Shown in pieces: positions 52,026 through 61,466 of a DNA stretch of 64,000 nt. Position 1 is the stretch's first letter. Every line of letters starts with the position of its first letter. The DNA is from Dyadobacter sp. CY345 (GTDB lineage: Bacteria > Bacteroidota > Bacteroidia > Cytophagales > Spirosomataceae): the NCBI RefSeq assembly GCF_021502725.1, contig NZ_JAKFFS010000001.1, positions 868,001 to 932,000 on the forward strand. The letters are read 5' to 3'. Under the pieces are notes generated by a model, which was given only the letters and a program-made list of their open reading frames with translations, searched no databases and was not told where the DNA came from. A program made the position numbers and the translations under genes.

Positions 52026-54302
52026 ATGATTGAACTGCAGCCAGGAAAATACCGCCGCAGCATTGTTCGCGTGTGGTTAGGTACCGCAATTATCCTGGGG
52101 TCATTTATACTTTACATAGTTGCCGTAAGTTTCAACTTTTTCTGGCTATTCGGTGGAATGCCAGATTTGATTACCCTTGAAAATCCGAAAAGTGAATTAG
52201 CTTCTGAGTTACTTTCGGAGGACGGAAAATCGCTCGGAAAATATTTCTTTGAAAACCGAACACCTGTGGAATTTGAACAGGTATCAAAAAATGTAACCGA
52301 TGCTTTAGTAGCTACGGAAGATGCTCGTTTTGTTAATCATTCCGGCATTGATCCGCGGAGTATGCTTCGCGTGGCGAAAGGTATATTGTCAGGAAATTCC
52401 AGTTCAGGTGGCGGTAGTACGCTGACACAGCAGGTTGCGAAAAACCTTTTTGAAACCCGTTCAGAAAAGTATGAGGGTGTTCTTGGAAAAGTTCCGTTCG
52501 TGAGAACTGTCATTGCAAAAACCAAAGAATGGATTTTGTCAATTACTTTGGAGAGGAAGTATACCAAGACGGAGATCATGATGATGTACCTAAATACGGT
52601 TTCGTTTGGTAATAATTCCTTTGGGATAAAAACGGCTTCAAAAACCTATTTTGATAAAGAACCGGGTGATCTGGAAGTGAACGAAGCGGCGCTTCTGGTT
52701 GGAATGCTGCAAAATCCAACTTTATATAATCCATTAAGATTTCCAACCAATGCCTTAAACCGGAGAAATACGGTTTTAGCGCAAATGACAAAATATAATT
52801 ATCTGCCAGAAGATCAGTTTGAAAATAACAAGGAAAAACCGCTCGATCTGAAATTTACAGTGGATGGTCATAACACCGGGCCGGCTCCTTATTTCCGTGA
52901 GTCTATGCGTGGATACATGAGAGCCTGGGTAAAACGATATAACGAGGACAACGGAACTGATTACGACCTGTATACAAGTGGATTGCGAATTTACACGACT
53001 ATTGACTCCCGCTTGCAGCAGTATCAGGAAGAAGCTTTGAACGAACATATGCGCCAGCAGCAGAAGCTGTTCGATGCACATTGGAAAGGCAGAAATCCAT
53101 GGGCTGATGAAAGTGGAACGGAAATACCGGGTTTTATTGAAAAAGCGGTTAGAGCATTACCCTATTTTAATATTTTAAAAAGAGAAGTAGGTGAAGATGA
53201 AGCCTGGAAAGTGATGCGCAGACCTTATAAAATGAAGGTTTTTTCATACGATGGCGAAAAAGAAATGACGATGAGTCCGATGGATTCGATTCGTTATTAC
53301 AAAAGATTTTTACATGCCGGTATGATGTCGATGGACCCGAGAAGTGGGGAAATCAAGGCATGGGTTGGTGGTGTCAATTTTAAGTATTTTAAATATGACC
53401 ACGTAAAACAGGGCACTCGCCAGCCGGGATCCACTTTTAAACCGTTTGTATATGTGGCGGCTCTTGACAAGAATTTTCTTACTCCTTGTGACAAGATTGT
53501 TGATGCTCCGGTTCCTGAAAATGAGTATAACCCAACAAATTCCAATGGTAAATATTCGGGGCAAGCACTAACATTGAGACAGGCACTGGGAAAATCTGTA
53601 AACTCAATAAGCGCTGCGATCATCCAGATGGTCAAGCCGGAGACAGTGGTTGAATATGCGCATAAACTTGGAATTACCAGTGAACTGGATCCTTATCCAT
53701 CACTTGCTCTGGGCGTAAGTTCAGTTTCAGTTTATGAAATGGTAAATGCATATTCGGCTTTTGCCAATGGCGGATATAAAACTGAACCGATGACAATTTT
53801 AAGAATAGAAGACCGTCATGGTAATGTTTTGCAGGATTTTCATCAAAAGCAAAATCAGGAACTTAGCGCGACTGTTGCATACAATATGTTATATCTGATG
53901 CGCGGAGCGGTGGAAGATCCGGGAGGAACAGCTGGGAGGTTGCATTCTTATGGTGTCACGAGCGGCAATGAAATTGCAGCAAAAACCGGAACAACGAACA
54001 ATCAGTCAGATAGCTGGTTTATGGGTATGACACAAAATCTTGTATCAGGAATTTGGGTTGGTGGTGAAGATATGACAATACATTTCAGAACCATTGATCT
54101 TGGTCAGGGTGGACGAGCGGCGATGCCTGCGTGGGGAATTTATATGAGAAAAGTATATAACGACCAGACACTCCTCCAATATCGCAGAGGTCCTTTTATA
54201 AAACCAGAAAACTACGTTCTTGATTGTGGCAGCGTAGTTCCTGATAGCTCAGACACATATATTCCACCATCCAAATCGGATGACGAGGGAGTATTATTCT
54301 AA
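52026..54302 (+). CDS. Class A penicillin-binding protein (PBP1A-like), copy 2
   Basis: The 758-residue tandem paralogue of the preceding gene, very similar along most of its length, including the first residues MIELQPGKYRRSIVRV. All catalytic residues are kept: Glu98 (GT51), Ser469/Lys472 (GSTFKP), SVN at 524-526 and KTG at 653-655. The main difference is a shorter, rewritten segment between SxxK and SVN (PVPENEYNPTNSNGKYSG against a longer sequence with VPGGWTPHNSGNKF in copy 1), which lines the donor or antibiotic pocket region. Both copies look functional. A terminator ends the unit. Confidence 0.95.
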   Translation: MIELQPGKYRRSIVRVWLGTAIILGSFILYIVAVSFNFFWLFGGMPDLITLENPKSELASELLSEDGKSLGKYFFENRTPVEFEQVSKNVTDALVATEDARFVNHSGIDPRSMLRVAKGILSGNSSSGGGSTLTQQVAKNLFETRSEKYEGVLGKVPFVRTVIAKTKEWILSITLERKYTKTEIMMMYLNTVSFGNNSFGIKTASKTYFDKEPGDLEVNEAALLVGMLQNPTLYNPLRFPTNALNRRNTVLAQMTKYNYLPEDQFENNKEKPLDLKFTVDGHNTGPAPYFRESMRGYMRAWVKRYNEDNGTDYDLYTSGLRIYTTIDSRLQQYQEEALNEHMRQQQKLFDAHWKGRNPWADESGTEIPGFIEKAVRALPYFNILKREVGEDEAWKVMRRPYKMKVFSYDGEKEMTMSPMDSIRYYKRFLHAGMMSMDPRSGEIKAWVGGVNFKYFKYDHVKQGTRQPGSTFKPFVYVAALDKNFLTPCDKIVDAPVPENEYNPTNSNGKYSGQALTLRQALGKSVNSISAAIIQMVKPETVVEYAHKLGITSELDPYPSLALGVSSVSVYEMVNAYSAFANGGYKTEPMTILRIEDRHGNVLQDFHQKQNQELSATVAYNMLYLMRGAVEDPGGTAGRLHSYGVTSGNEIAAKTGTTNNQSDSWFMGMTQNLVSGIWVGGEDMTIHFRTIDLGQGGRAAMPAWGIYMRKVYNDQTLLQYRRGPFIKPENYVLDCGSVVPDSSDTYIPPSKSDDEGVLF

Positions 54303-54321
54303 TTTATAAGATTGAATTATT

Positions 54322-54366
54322 TCTCCTGTTTCGTGATTCTCAAAATTCACAGAACAGGAGATTTTA
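54322..54366 (+). terminator. Intrinsic terminator of the porW-PBP unit
   Basis: Arms TCTCCTGTT (54322-54330) and AACAGGAGA (54353-54361) with an inner GTGA/TTCAC pairing, followed by TTTTATTTATT. Confidence 0.78.
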
Positions 54367-54412
54367 TTTATTACCTTCATTTTAAATTCGCTTATTTAGC
54401 TAAAAACTAGCC

Positions 54413-55552
54413 GTGTATATTCTCGTCGCCCCAGATAAGTTTCGTGGTTCGCTTGAAGCATCAGAAGTCTGCCAATCGATTTCAGATGGAATTCATCTGG
54501 CGTATCCGGATGCAGAAATTGTAAATATTCCACTCGCGGATGGAGGTGAGGGAACGACCAGAATTTTGACAGAGAGATCTAACGGCAAGTTTGTAACGGC
54601 CATCGTTCGGGATCCACTGGGAAGATATATTGAAGCGGAATATGGAATATCTGGCGACGGAGCGACTGCTTTTATAGAAATGGCAGCTGCGTCGGGACTT
54701 AATCTTTTAAAGCCGTTCGAACAAAATCCGCTATTAACCAGTACGATTGGAACCGGAGAATTAATTGTTCATGCAATTGAGGCTGGCGTCGAGGAAATTA
54801 TCCTTGGAATTGGAGGAAGCGCAACGACCGACGCAGGAATAGGAATGGCATATGCATTGGGTTATGAATTTTTTGATGAGAATAATGAAGCGTTAGCTCC
54901 GATCGGTGGGAATCTGTCCCGGATAAAATTGATCAGTTCTGAAAAGGTTTATCATAGGTTGAAACCCATTCGTTTTACAGTTGCCTGCGACGTTACGAAT
55001 CCGCTTTACGGCGAGTCGGGAGCGGCTTATGTATATGGACCACAGAAAGGAGCCAGCAAAACAATGGTTTCTCAGCTGGATCAGGGACTGCAAAATATTG
55101 CAGCAGTGGCGGCAGAAACTTTTGGTTATGATGTCTCAGAAAAACCCGGAACTGGTGCGGCAGGTGGTTTGGGAGCAGGTGTGTTATGGTTTCTAAATGC
55201 AGAGCTTCGTGAAGGTGTAGGTATTGTGATGGAACGATGTGATATCGAAAACCATGTAAAAAAGGCAGATCTCGTAATAACCGGTGAAGGAAAAGTTGAT
55301 GAACAAACTTTGAGTGGAAAGGTTGTAAAAGGCCTGGCGGATCTTTGTCAGAAATATCAGGTTCCCCTGGCCGTAGTTTGCGGAACCTTGATGATCACAT
55401 CAACTGAGACAAAAGGAGCGGGAATAACTTACGCAGTATCAGTTCTTAATCGTCCAATGACCCTGACACAGGCAGAGGATGAGGCATATTCACTGGTTCG
55501 TGACGCAACTTTTCAATTGGTACGGTTGTTTTTTCATAGCGGCCAAAAATGA
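54413..55552 (+). CDS. Glycerate kinase
   Basis: A 379-residue glycerate kinase of the GarK/GlxK family, phosphorylating D-glycerate with ATP, usually at the 2-position. The start is GTG: MYILVAPDKFRGSLEASEV, then PLADGGEGTTRIL, ILGIGGSATTDAGIGMAYA, TGAAGGLGAGVLWF and ITGEGKVDEQTLSGK, all diagnostic. It would feed glycerate from glyoxylate or sugar-acid breakdown into glycolysis. No glyoxylate or tartronate genes adjoin. It lies between the PBP terminator and uvrC. Confidence 0.94.
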   Translation: MYILVAPDKFRGSLEASEVCQSISDGIHLAYPDAEIVNIPLADGGEGTTRILTERSNGKFVTAIVRDPLGRYIEAEYGISGDGATAFIEMAAASGLNLLKPFEQNPLLTSTIGTGELIVHAIEAGVEEIILGIGGSATTDAGIGMAYALGYEFFDENNEALAPIGGNLSRIKLISSEKVYHRLKPIRFTVACDVTNPLYGESGAAYVYGPQKGASKTMVSQLDQGLQNIAAVAAETFGYDVSEKPGTGAAGGLGAGVLWFLNAELREGVGIVMERCDIENHVKKADLVITGEGKVDEQTLSGKVVKGLADLCQKYQVPLAVVCGTLMITSTETKGAGITYAVSVLNRPMTLTQAEDEAYSLVRDATFQLVRLFFHSGQK

Positions 55553-55598
55553 CTTTATTAATTACTTCGAATTCGCTTAAATAACGTACTGAAAATAA

Positions 55599-57413
55599 AT
55601 GCCCGAATTTAATTACAAAGACGAGCTCTCCAAAATTCCCTTTGATCCGGGTGTCTATCGATATTTCGATGAAACCGGGGAGGTAATTTATGTTGGAAAA
55701 GCCAAAAGTCTTCGAAACAGGGTTTCAAGCTATTTCCTGAAATCGAATCAGCACGACCGGAAAACAAAACGTCTTGTCAGCCAGATTCGCAGGATAGAAT
55801 ATACCATAGTTCATACCGAGTGGGATGCTCTGTTGCTTGAAAATCAATTAATTAAGCAATTTCAGCCTAAGTTTAACATCCTATTAAAAGATGATAAAAC
55901 ATACCCGTTCATTTGCATCACGGATGAGCGTTTTCCAAGGGTTTATGTAACGAGGGAACTGGATAAAAAGAGAGGGACTTTTTATGGCCCTTTCGCAAAT
56001 CTGCGATCGATGCATACGCTGCTCGATATGTTCAAATCGCTTTATACGATCAGGTCCTGCCACTTGCATTTATCCAAAGAAAATGTGGAGGCGGGGAAGT
56101 TTAAGGTCTGTCTGGAATATCATATCGGAAATTGCAAAGGGCCATGCGAGGCATTGCAGGAAGAGTCAGATTATAACGTCGAGATTGAACAGATTCACCA
56201 TATGCTGAAAGGTAATCTCTCGTTGCCCCAACAATATTTCAAGGAAAAGATGCTTTCAGCCGCAGAACAAATGGCTTTTGAACAGGCACATTCCTGGAAA
56301 ACGAAAATTGAGCATTTGTCTAATTTCCAGAGTAAGGCGACGGTTATAAATCCTAAAATTGGAAATGTTGATGTATTAACGATCGTTTCCGATGAAGAAT
56401 CCGCCTATCTGAATTTTATGAAAATTACAGAAGGTTACATGATCGCCACGCAGACTTTCGAAGTGAAAAAGAAACTTGATGAAAGTGATGAAGATTTGCT
56501 GGCGATGATGATTGTTGAAATGCGTGATAAATATGGTACAGGAGCGAAGGAATTGATCAGTAATCTGAAACCGGATCTTGAATTGAAACTCGATCTTATC
56601 GTACCGCAGATCGGCGATAAAAAGAAACTGCTTGATATGTCCATGAAAAATGTGATGTATTTCCGTCGTGAAAAAGCTGAGCGCAGGGAAGTAGAAAATT
56701 CGGCGAGCTCTTCCAAAAAAGATCGCATATTGATCAAACTAAAAGCCGACCTACAAATAAAAACGCTTCCGAGGCATATCGAATGTTTTGATAACTCGAA
56801 CATTCAGGGGACAAATCCGGTTGCTTCAATGGTGTGTTTCAAAGAAGGGAAAGCATCGAAAAAAGATTACAGACATTTCAATATTAAAACGGTTGTCGGG
56901 CCCAACGATTTTGCTTCCATGAACGAAATCGTCGGCAGGCGATATTTAAGACTAATCGCAGAAAACGAGCCGCTGCCGGATTTAATTATTGTCGATGGAG
57001 GTAAGGGACAGTTGAGCGCTGCCTGTGATGCTTTAAAAGGTCTTGGTATTTATGGGCAGGTTCCGATTATTGGTATAGCCAAACGTCTTGAAGAAATTTA
57101 TTTCCCGGAGGATTCTCTTCCGCTCTATATTGACAAAAGATCAGAATCGCTGAAATTAATTCAGCAGATCCGGGATGAGGCGCACAGGTTCGCAATTACA
57201 TTCCACCGAGATAAAAGAAGCAAGGGAAGTCTGGTTAGTGAGTTGGATGGAGTTGTTGGTGTCGGGAAGGTAACCGCAACGAAATTGTTGAAACATTTTG
57301 GTTCTATCCGGGCGATCCGGGAAAGTTCGGTCGAAACATTAACTGCGCTGATTGGCCTGGACAGGGCACAAAAGGTAAGGTCCTATTTTGATACAATGGC
57401 GCATCAGGATTAA
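55599..57413 (+). CDS. uvrC: Excinuclease ABC subunit C
   Basis: UvrC makes both incisions in nucleotide excision repair with UvrAB. The 604-residue protein starts with a GIY-YIG nuclease (GVYRYFDETGEVIYVGKAKS, about 18-37), then a four-Cys-like region including CLEYHIGNCKGPC, a UVR domain (about 200-235), and the RNase H-like nuclease with DNSNIQGTNPVASMV and LIIVDGGKGQLSAA. The C-terminus has helix-hairpin-helix DNA binding (VGVGKVTATKLLKHFGS). It is near the usual 600 residues and transcribed alone. Confidence 0.97.
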   Translation: MPEFNYKDELSKIPFDPGVYRYFDETGEVIYVGKAKSLRNRVSSYFLKSNQHDRKTKRLVSQIRRIEYTIVHTEWDALLLENQLIKQFQPKFNILLKDDKTYPFICITDERFPRVYVTRELDKKRGTFYGPFANLRSMHTLLDMFKSLYTIRSCHLHLSKENVEAGKFKVCLEYHIGNCKGPCEALQEESDYNVEIEQIHHMLKGNLSLPQQYFKEKMLSAAEQMAFEQAHSWKTKIEHLSNFQSKATVINPKIGNVDVLTIVSDEESAYLNFMKITEGYMIATQTFEVKKKLDESDEDLLAMMIVEMRDKYGTGAKELISNLKPDLELKLDLIVPQIGDKKKLLDMSMKNVMYFRREKAERREVENSASSSKKDRILIKLKADLQIKTLPRHIECFDNSNIQGTNPVASMVCFKEGKASKKDYRHFNIKTVVGPNDFASMNEIVGRRYLRLIAENEPLPDLIIVDGGKGQLSAACDALKGLGIYGQVPIIGIAKRLEEIYFPEDSLPLYIDKRSESLKLIQQIRDEAHRFAITFHRDKRSKGSLVSELDGVVGVGKVTATKLLKHFGSIRAIRESSVETLTALIGLDRAQKVRSYFDTMAHQD

Positions 57414-57434
57414 TATCTGCATATCGAAACGTTT

Positions 57435-57473
57435 AATTCCAGCAGACCTAACCAGGTTTTGCTGGAATTTTTT
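57435..57473 (+). terminator. Intrinsic terminator of uvrC
   Basis: Stem AATTCCAGCA (57435-57444) with TGCTGGAATT (57460-57469), inner ACCT/AGGT pairs, followed by TTTTATTAATT. It lies close to the stop of the convergent flavoprotein gene at 57484. Confidence 0.82.
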
Positions 57474-57483
57474 ATTAATTAGC

Positions 57484-58710
57484 CTATCTCCCAATTTCTT
57501 TTCCTGCGACAAATCCGGTTGTCCATGCATTTTGAAAATTAAATCCGCCGGTAATTCCGTCCACGTCCAGTACCTCTCCTGCAAAATATAAGCCAGGCAC
57601 TTTGTTACTTTCAAGTGTGTCCTGGTTGATATCAGAAAGAGAAATTCCACCGCAGGTTACAAATTCTTCTTTGTAGGTACTTTTACCTTTTACATCAAAC
57701 TGACTATTTGTCAAAAGTTCGGCCATGCGGTTCAGCACTTTATTCGTTGCCTCCGACCAGCGTAATGCGTCATTGATTTCCGCTTTTTCTGTAAATGCCT
57801 TCCATAACCGTGATGGTAAACCAAACCTTGTGTGTGAATTAATCTGCTGTTTTGGCGTATTATTTTTCTCTGAGATCAAAAATTCTCTGACCTGTTGCTC
57901 ATTCAGATCTGGCAGCCAATTAATTTTGAAAGTAAAATGATAGTTAAGTGCAGCAAGGTCGCGCGCGCCCCAGGCTGATAGTTTTAATATCGCTGGTCCG
58001 CTGAATCCCCAGTGTGTCAACATGACGGGCCCGCGCCATTCATGTTTTGTACCGATTATTTTAACATGTACATCCTGAACAGCAACACCAGATAAAGGAA
58101 GTAAGTATCCATCGGGAACATTAAATGTAAAAAGTGACGGCAGTGGTTCTACAATCGTGTGCTGATGTTCGCTGAGCCAGGAAAATCCGCTTACTTTGGG
58201 ATAACCACCTGTCGCAATGACAAGCTTATCGGCTATCATGGATTCCCCGGAATCCAGGTTTATAGAAAACTTCGTCACGCCTGATTGATCAGTCCACCCG
58301 AAAGTTTTTACGCCCACGCTTGTCTGTACCTCAATGTTTAGATTTTTGGCAGTCTTAGTCAGGCATTCTATGATTGTAGTCGAAGAATCGGTAACTGGAA
58401 ACATTCTGCCGTCTGCTTCCGTTTTTAGTTTTACCCCACGCTTTTCAAACCAGTTAACCGTGTCTTGCGCATCAAATTTTGCCAGAAGTTTTCGCAGGAA
58501 TTTTTCACCGCGCGGGTAATTTTTTATGAAGAAGCGCAGGTCGGAAGGTTGGTGCGTGACGTTGCAACGACCGCCTCCGGAAATCCTGACTTTATTTAAG
58601 ACTGTTTTATTTTTTTCCAGAATGACAATTTGAGCATCCGGATTTGTTTCTGCGGCGGTTATGGCGGCCATAAAGCCGGAAGCACCGCCGCCTATAATCA
58701 CAATTTGCAT
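57484..58710 (-). CDS. HI0933-family (YhiN-like) FAD-dependent oxidoreductase
   Basis: A 408-residue flavoprotein. The FAD Rossmann motif VIIGGGASGFMAAITAAE opens the protein, followed by the family marks SGGGRCNVTHQP and NYPRGEKFLRKL, and ends with the FAD-binding GLYFAGEVLDVDGITGG and NFQNAWTTGFVAGK. The HI0933/YhiN family is widespread and its reaction is unknown; a role in RNA or quinone chemistry has only been suggested. It is leftward, with a 127-bp gap to the divergent saccharopine-dehydrogenase-like gene. Confidence 0.9.
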   Translation of the reverse strand: MQIVIIGGGASGFMAAITAAETNPDAQIVILEKNKTVLNKVRISGGGRCNVTHQPSDLRFFIKNYPRGEKFLRKLLAKFDAQDTVNWFEKRGVKLKTEADGRMFPVTDSSTTIIECLTKTAKNLNIEVQTSVGVKTFGWTDQSGVTKFSINLDSGESMIADKLVIATGGYPKVSGFSWLSEHQHTIVEPLPSLFTFNVPDGYLLPLSGVAVQDVHVKIIGTKHEWRGPVMLTHWGFSGPAILKLSAWGARDLAALNYHFTFKINWLPDLNEQQVREFLISEKNNTPKQQINSHTRFGLPSRLWKAFTEKAEINDALRWSEATNKVLNRMAELLTNSQFDVKGKSTYKEEFVTCGGISLSDINQDTLESNKVPGLYFAGEVLDVDGITGGFNFQNAWTTGFVAGKEIGR

Positions 58711-58837
58711 GTTATGAACTGTTGAAAAGCCTACAAAAATGGATAGTAAGTTTTATAAAAACAGCAAATTCTTTTTCTATCTTTCAAAAGATATACTTAA
58801 TCTGTAAATTTTACACTTCATCACAAATGACCGGATT

Positions 58838-59890
58838 ATGGAAAATGTTGTTGTAATAGGTCTGGGAAAAGTTGGTTCGCTTGTAGCGACGTTGCTGAGC
58901 AAACGGTTTGCCGTTACGGGCGTTGACAAGGTAAAGCCTCCGATAACCGCTTCTTTTTCGTTTACCGCGGGCGATATTTCTGATACAGAATTTCTGGAAA
59001 CAATTCTTTCCAATGCGGATGCCGTAGTTTCCTGCATGCCATATAACCTCAATTTACTTATCGCACAAGTTGCGAACCGGAAAGGTATCCATTATTTTGA
59101 TCTGACGGAAGATGTGGGAACAACGGCTGCGATTCGCCAAATGGCCAGGGATAATAAGGGTGTGATGGCGCCGCAGTGTGGCTTAGCACCAGGATTCATT
59201 GGGATTGTTGGTGCAGATTTGGCAAAACGTTTTACAAAAATCCGGGATATTGAGTTACGTGTAGGCGCATTGCCGCGATATCCCAACGGCTTGATGGGTT
59301 ACTCTTTCACCTGGTCGCCGGCTGGTGTTGTCAATGAATATATCAACGACGCCGAAGTCATTCACAATGGTGTAAGAAAAATGGTACCGTCATTAGAAGG
59401 GATTGAAATGATTAATATCGAAGGTCAGGAATTTGAAGCATTCAGCACTTCCGGCGGTTTGGGCACAATGTGTGAAACTTTCGAAGGAAAACTGGATACC
59501 CTCAATTATAAAACAATCCGATATCCGGGGCATTGCAGTTTAATGCGGTTTTTGCTTTATGAATTGATTTTGAAGGAAAAGCGTGAACTCGTTGAGCAGA
59601 TTTTGACCGAAGCCAAACCGCCGGTCCAGCAGGATGTGGTATATGTTTATGCTGTCGTGGAAGGCTGGAAGGGAAACGTCCTGGAAAGAGAAGAATTTTA
59701 CCGCGCCTATCATCCGATCGAAATCGACGGTCAGCATTGGCGCGCGATTTCCTGGACAACAGCAGCATCGATCGTTTCTGTTGTGGAAATGGTGGCGGAC
59801 GGGACCTTGCCAGACCAGGGTTTTATCAAACAGGAAGACATCCAGCTGGACTTGTTCTTAGAGACAAGTAACGGCAAATTATTTTACTGA
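58838..59890 (+). CDS. Saccharopine dehydrogenase family protein (LYS9-like)
   Basis: A 350-residue NAD(P)-dependent enzyme with an N-terminal Rossmann fold (VVVIGLGKVGSLVATLLSKR) and the family region DLTEDVGTT, APQCGLAPGFIGIV and YSFTWSPAGVVNEYIND. It resembles the glutamate-forming saccharopine reductase/dehydrogenase that releases or uses aminoadipate semialdehyde. Next to it (19 bp) is an ALDH7-type enzyme, the following step of lysine breakdown through saccharopine, so a catabolic role is likely. A lysine-ketoglutarate reductase gene is not in the window and would be needed. Confidence 0.85.
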   Translation: MENVVVIGLGKVGSLVATLLSKRFAVTGVDKVKPPITASFSFTAGDISDTEFLETILSNADAVVSCMPYNLNLLIAQVANRKGIHYFDLTEDVGTTAAIRQMARDNKGVMAPQCGLAPGFIGIVGADLAKRFTKIRDIELRVGALPRYPNGLMGYSFTWSPAGVVNEYINDAEVIHNGVRKMVPSLEGIEMINIEGQEFEAFSTSGGLGTMCETFEGKLDTLNYKTIRYPGHCSLMRFLLYELILKEKRELVEQILTEAKPPVQQDVVYVYAVVEGWKGNVLEREEFYRAYHPIEIDGQHWRAISWTTAASIVSVVEMVADGTLPDQGFIKQEDIQLDLFLETSNGKLFY

Positions 59891-59909
59891 CGATTTTTCT
59901 ATTTGGTAT

Positions 59910-61448
59910 ATGATTGATATTAAAGAAACACTCAGCTCGCTGGGGATCAGTTCTGAAAATAATGGAATAAGTACAGGTCAAAAATCTTGGAAAGGTGGCG
60001 GAGAAATGCTTCATTCTTATTCTCCGGTTGACGGAAATTTAATAGGAAAAATCGGCTCAGCTTCAAACAATGACTATGAGCAGGTCGTCATGGTCTCAAT
60101 GGCGGCATTCAAGATCTGGCGCTTGGTTCCGGCGCCGAAACGAGGAGAAATTGTTCGTCAGATGGGCGATCAGCTTAGAAGCAAAAAGCAGGCACTCGGA
60201 ACCCTGGTAAGTTACGAAATGGGAAAAAGCTTACAGGAAGGATTGGGGGAGGTGCAGGAAATGATCGATATATGTGATTTTGCTGTCGGATTATCCCGCC
60301 AGCTGTACGGTCTGAGTATGCATAGCGAAAGGGAAAAACATCGGATGTACGAGCAATGGCATCCATTAGGAGTTGTTGGGATTATCTCAGCTTTTAATTT
60401 TCCGGTTGCCGTATGGTCCTGGAATGCAATGCTTGCCTGGGTTTGTGGAAATGTTTGTGTCTGGAAACCATCAGAGAAAACGCCGCTGACTGCAATTGCC
60501 TGCCAGAATATTATCCAATCAGTTTTGATCGAAAATGATCTGCCGGAAGGCATTTCCTCGATTGTGACAGGTGGAAGAGAAATTGGTCAGTATTTGGCAG
60601 AAGATAATCGGATTTCGTTAGTATCAGCAACAGGAAGTACCCGAATGGGAAGATCGGTGGGAGAATCGGTCGCGAAACGTTTAGGTAAAAGTTTGCTGGA
60701 ACTGGGCGGAAACAACGCGATCATCGTTACGGATTCGGCTGATTTGAATATTGCTATTCCAGGAATTGTTTTCGGTGCGGTTGGCACGGCGGGACAGCGT
60801 TGTACATCAACCCGTAGGATCATTGTGCAGGAAAATGTTTATGACGAAGTGAAAAACCGGCTAATCAAAGCATATGGTCAGCTTAGAATAGGAAATCCGC
60901 TGGATGAAAATATTCATGTTGGGCCGCTTATCGACAAAGCTGCGGTTGAAAATTATTTGGACGCAGTTGAGAAAATTAAAGAAGAAGGCGGACGATTTAT
61001 TGTCACTCCCAAAGTTTTAGAAGGGGAAAATTATCGATCAGGATGTTATGTTGCGCCTTGCATTGCAGAAGTAAATAATGACTACCCGATTGTACAGGCT
61101 GAAACTTTCGCGCCGATTCTCTATCTTATAAAGTACAGGACTTTGGATGAAGCGATAACACTTCAGAATGCTGTTCCGCAGGGTTTGTCCTCCTCAATTT
61201 TTACTTTAAATATGCGTGAGGCTGAGGAGTTCTTGTCGCAGTCAGGATCGGACTGTGGAATTGCAAATGTCAATATCGGAACTTCGGGAGCCGAGATTGG
61301 AGGAGCATTCGGAGGCGAGAAGGAAACTGGCGGAGGCAGAGAATCCGGTTCCGATGCGTGGAGAAACTATATGAGACGGCAAACAACTACAATAAATTAC
61401 AGCGCGACGCTTCCACTTGCTCAGGGAATAAAATTTGAGTTTGAATAA
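59910..61448 (+). CDS. amaB: Aldehyde dehydrogenase, ALDH7/alpha-aminoadipic semialdehyde dehydrogenase type
   Basis: The 512-residue enzyme reads as an ALDH7A1 (antiquitin/AmaB)-like dehydrogenase that oxidises 2-aminoadipate 6-semialdehyde to 2-aminoadipate. It has the ALDH7-type start (ISSENNGISTGQKSWKGGGE), ISAFNFPVAVWSWNAML, the NAD-binding LSLVSATGSTRMGRSVGESV-like block, the general base Glu in LLELGGNN and Cys298 in GTAGQRCTSTRR. The saccharopine-dehydrogenase-like gene sits 19 bp upstream, giving a two-step lysine degradation pair. The gene symbol rests on this match and context, not on a search. Confidence 0.85.
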   Translation: MIDIKETLSSLGISSENNGISTGQKSWKGGGEMLHSYSPVDGNLIGKIGSASNNDYEQVVMVSMAAFKIWRLVPAPKRGEIVRQMGDQLRSKKQALGTLVSYEMGKSLQEGLGEVQEMIDICDFAVGLSRQLYGLSMHSEREKHRMYEQWHPLGVVGIISAFNFPVAVWSWNAMLAWVCGNVCVWKPSEKTPLTAIACQNIIQSVLIENDLPEGISSIVTGGREIGQYLAEDNRISLVSATGSTRMGRSVGESVAKRLGKSLLELGGNNAIIVTDSADLNIAIPGIVFGAVGTAGQRCTSTRRIIVQENVYDEVKNRLIKAYGQLRIGNPLDENIHVGPLIDKAAVENYLDAVEKIKEEGGRFIVTPKVLEGENYRSGCYVAPCIAEVNNDYPIVQAETFAPILYLIKYRTLDEAITLQNAVPQGLSSSIFTLNMREAEEFLSQSGSDCGIANVNIGTSGAEIGGAFGGEKETGGGRESGSDAWRNYMRRQTTTINYSATLPLAQGIKFEFE

Positions 61449-61466
61449 TTATTATTTCTAACTTTG
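61435..61466 (+). promoter_or_regulatory. Bacteroidota-type promoter for the PqqD-B2-kinase cluster
   Basis: TTTG (61435-61438), a 20-bp spacer and TAACTTTG (61459-61466), an exact TAnnTTTG element. It overlaps the end of the ALDH gene and lies 49 bp before the PqqD-like start, so the RiPP-like cluster is probably transcribed separately from the lysine genes. Confidence 0.6.

Noticed and set aside
49701-54302. Assembly duplication of one PBP gene
   Set aside because: The copies differ at many positions along their length and in segment length between SxxK and SVN, so they are true paralogues.
58838-61448. Lysine biosynthesis by the aminoadipate route
   Set aside because: The ALDH7-type partner oxidises the semialdehyde, and no homocitrate or other pathway genes are present, so catabolism fits better.
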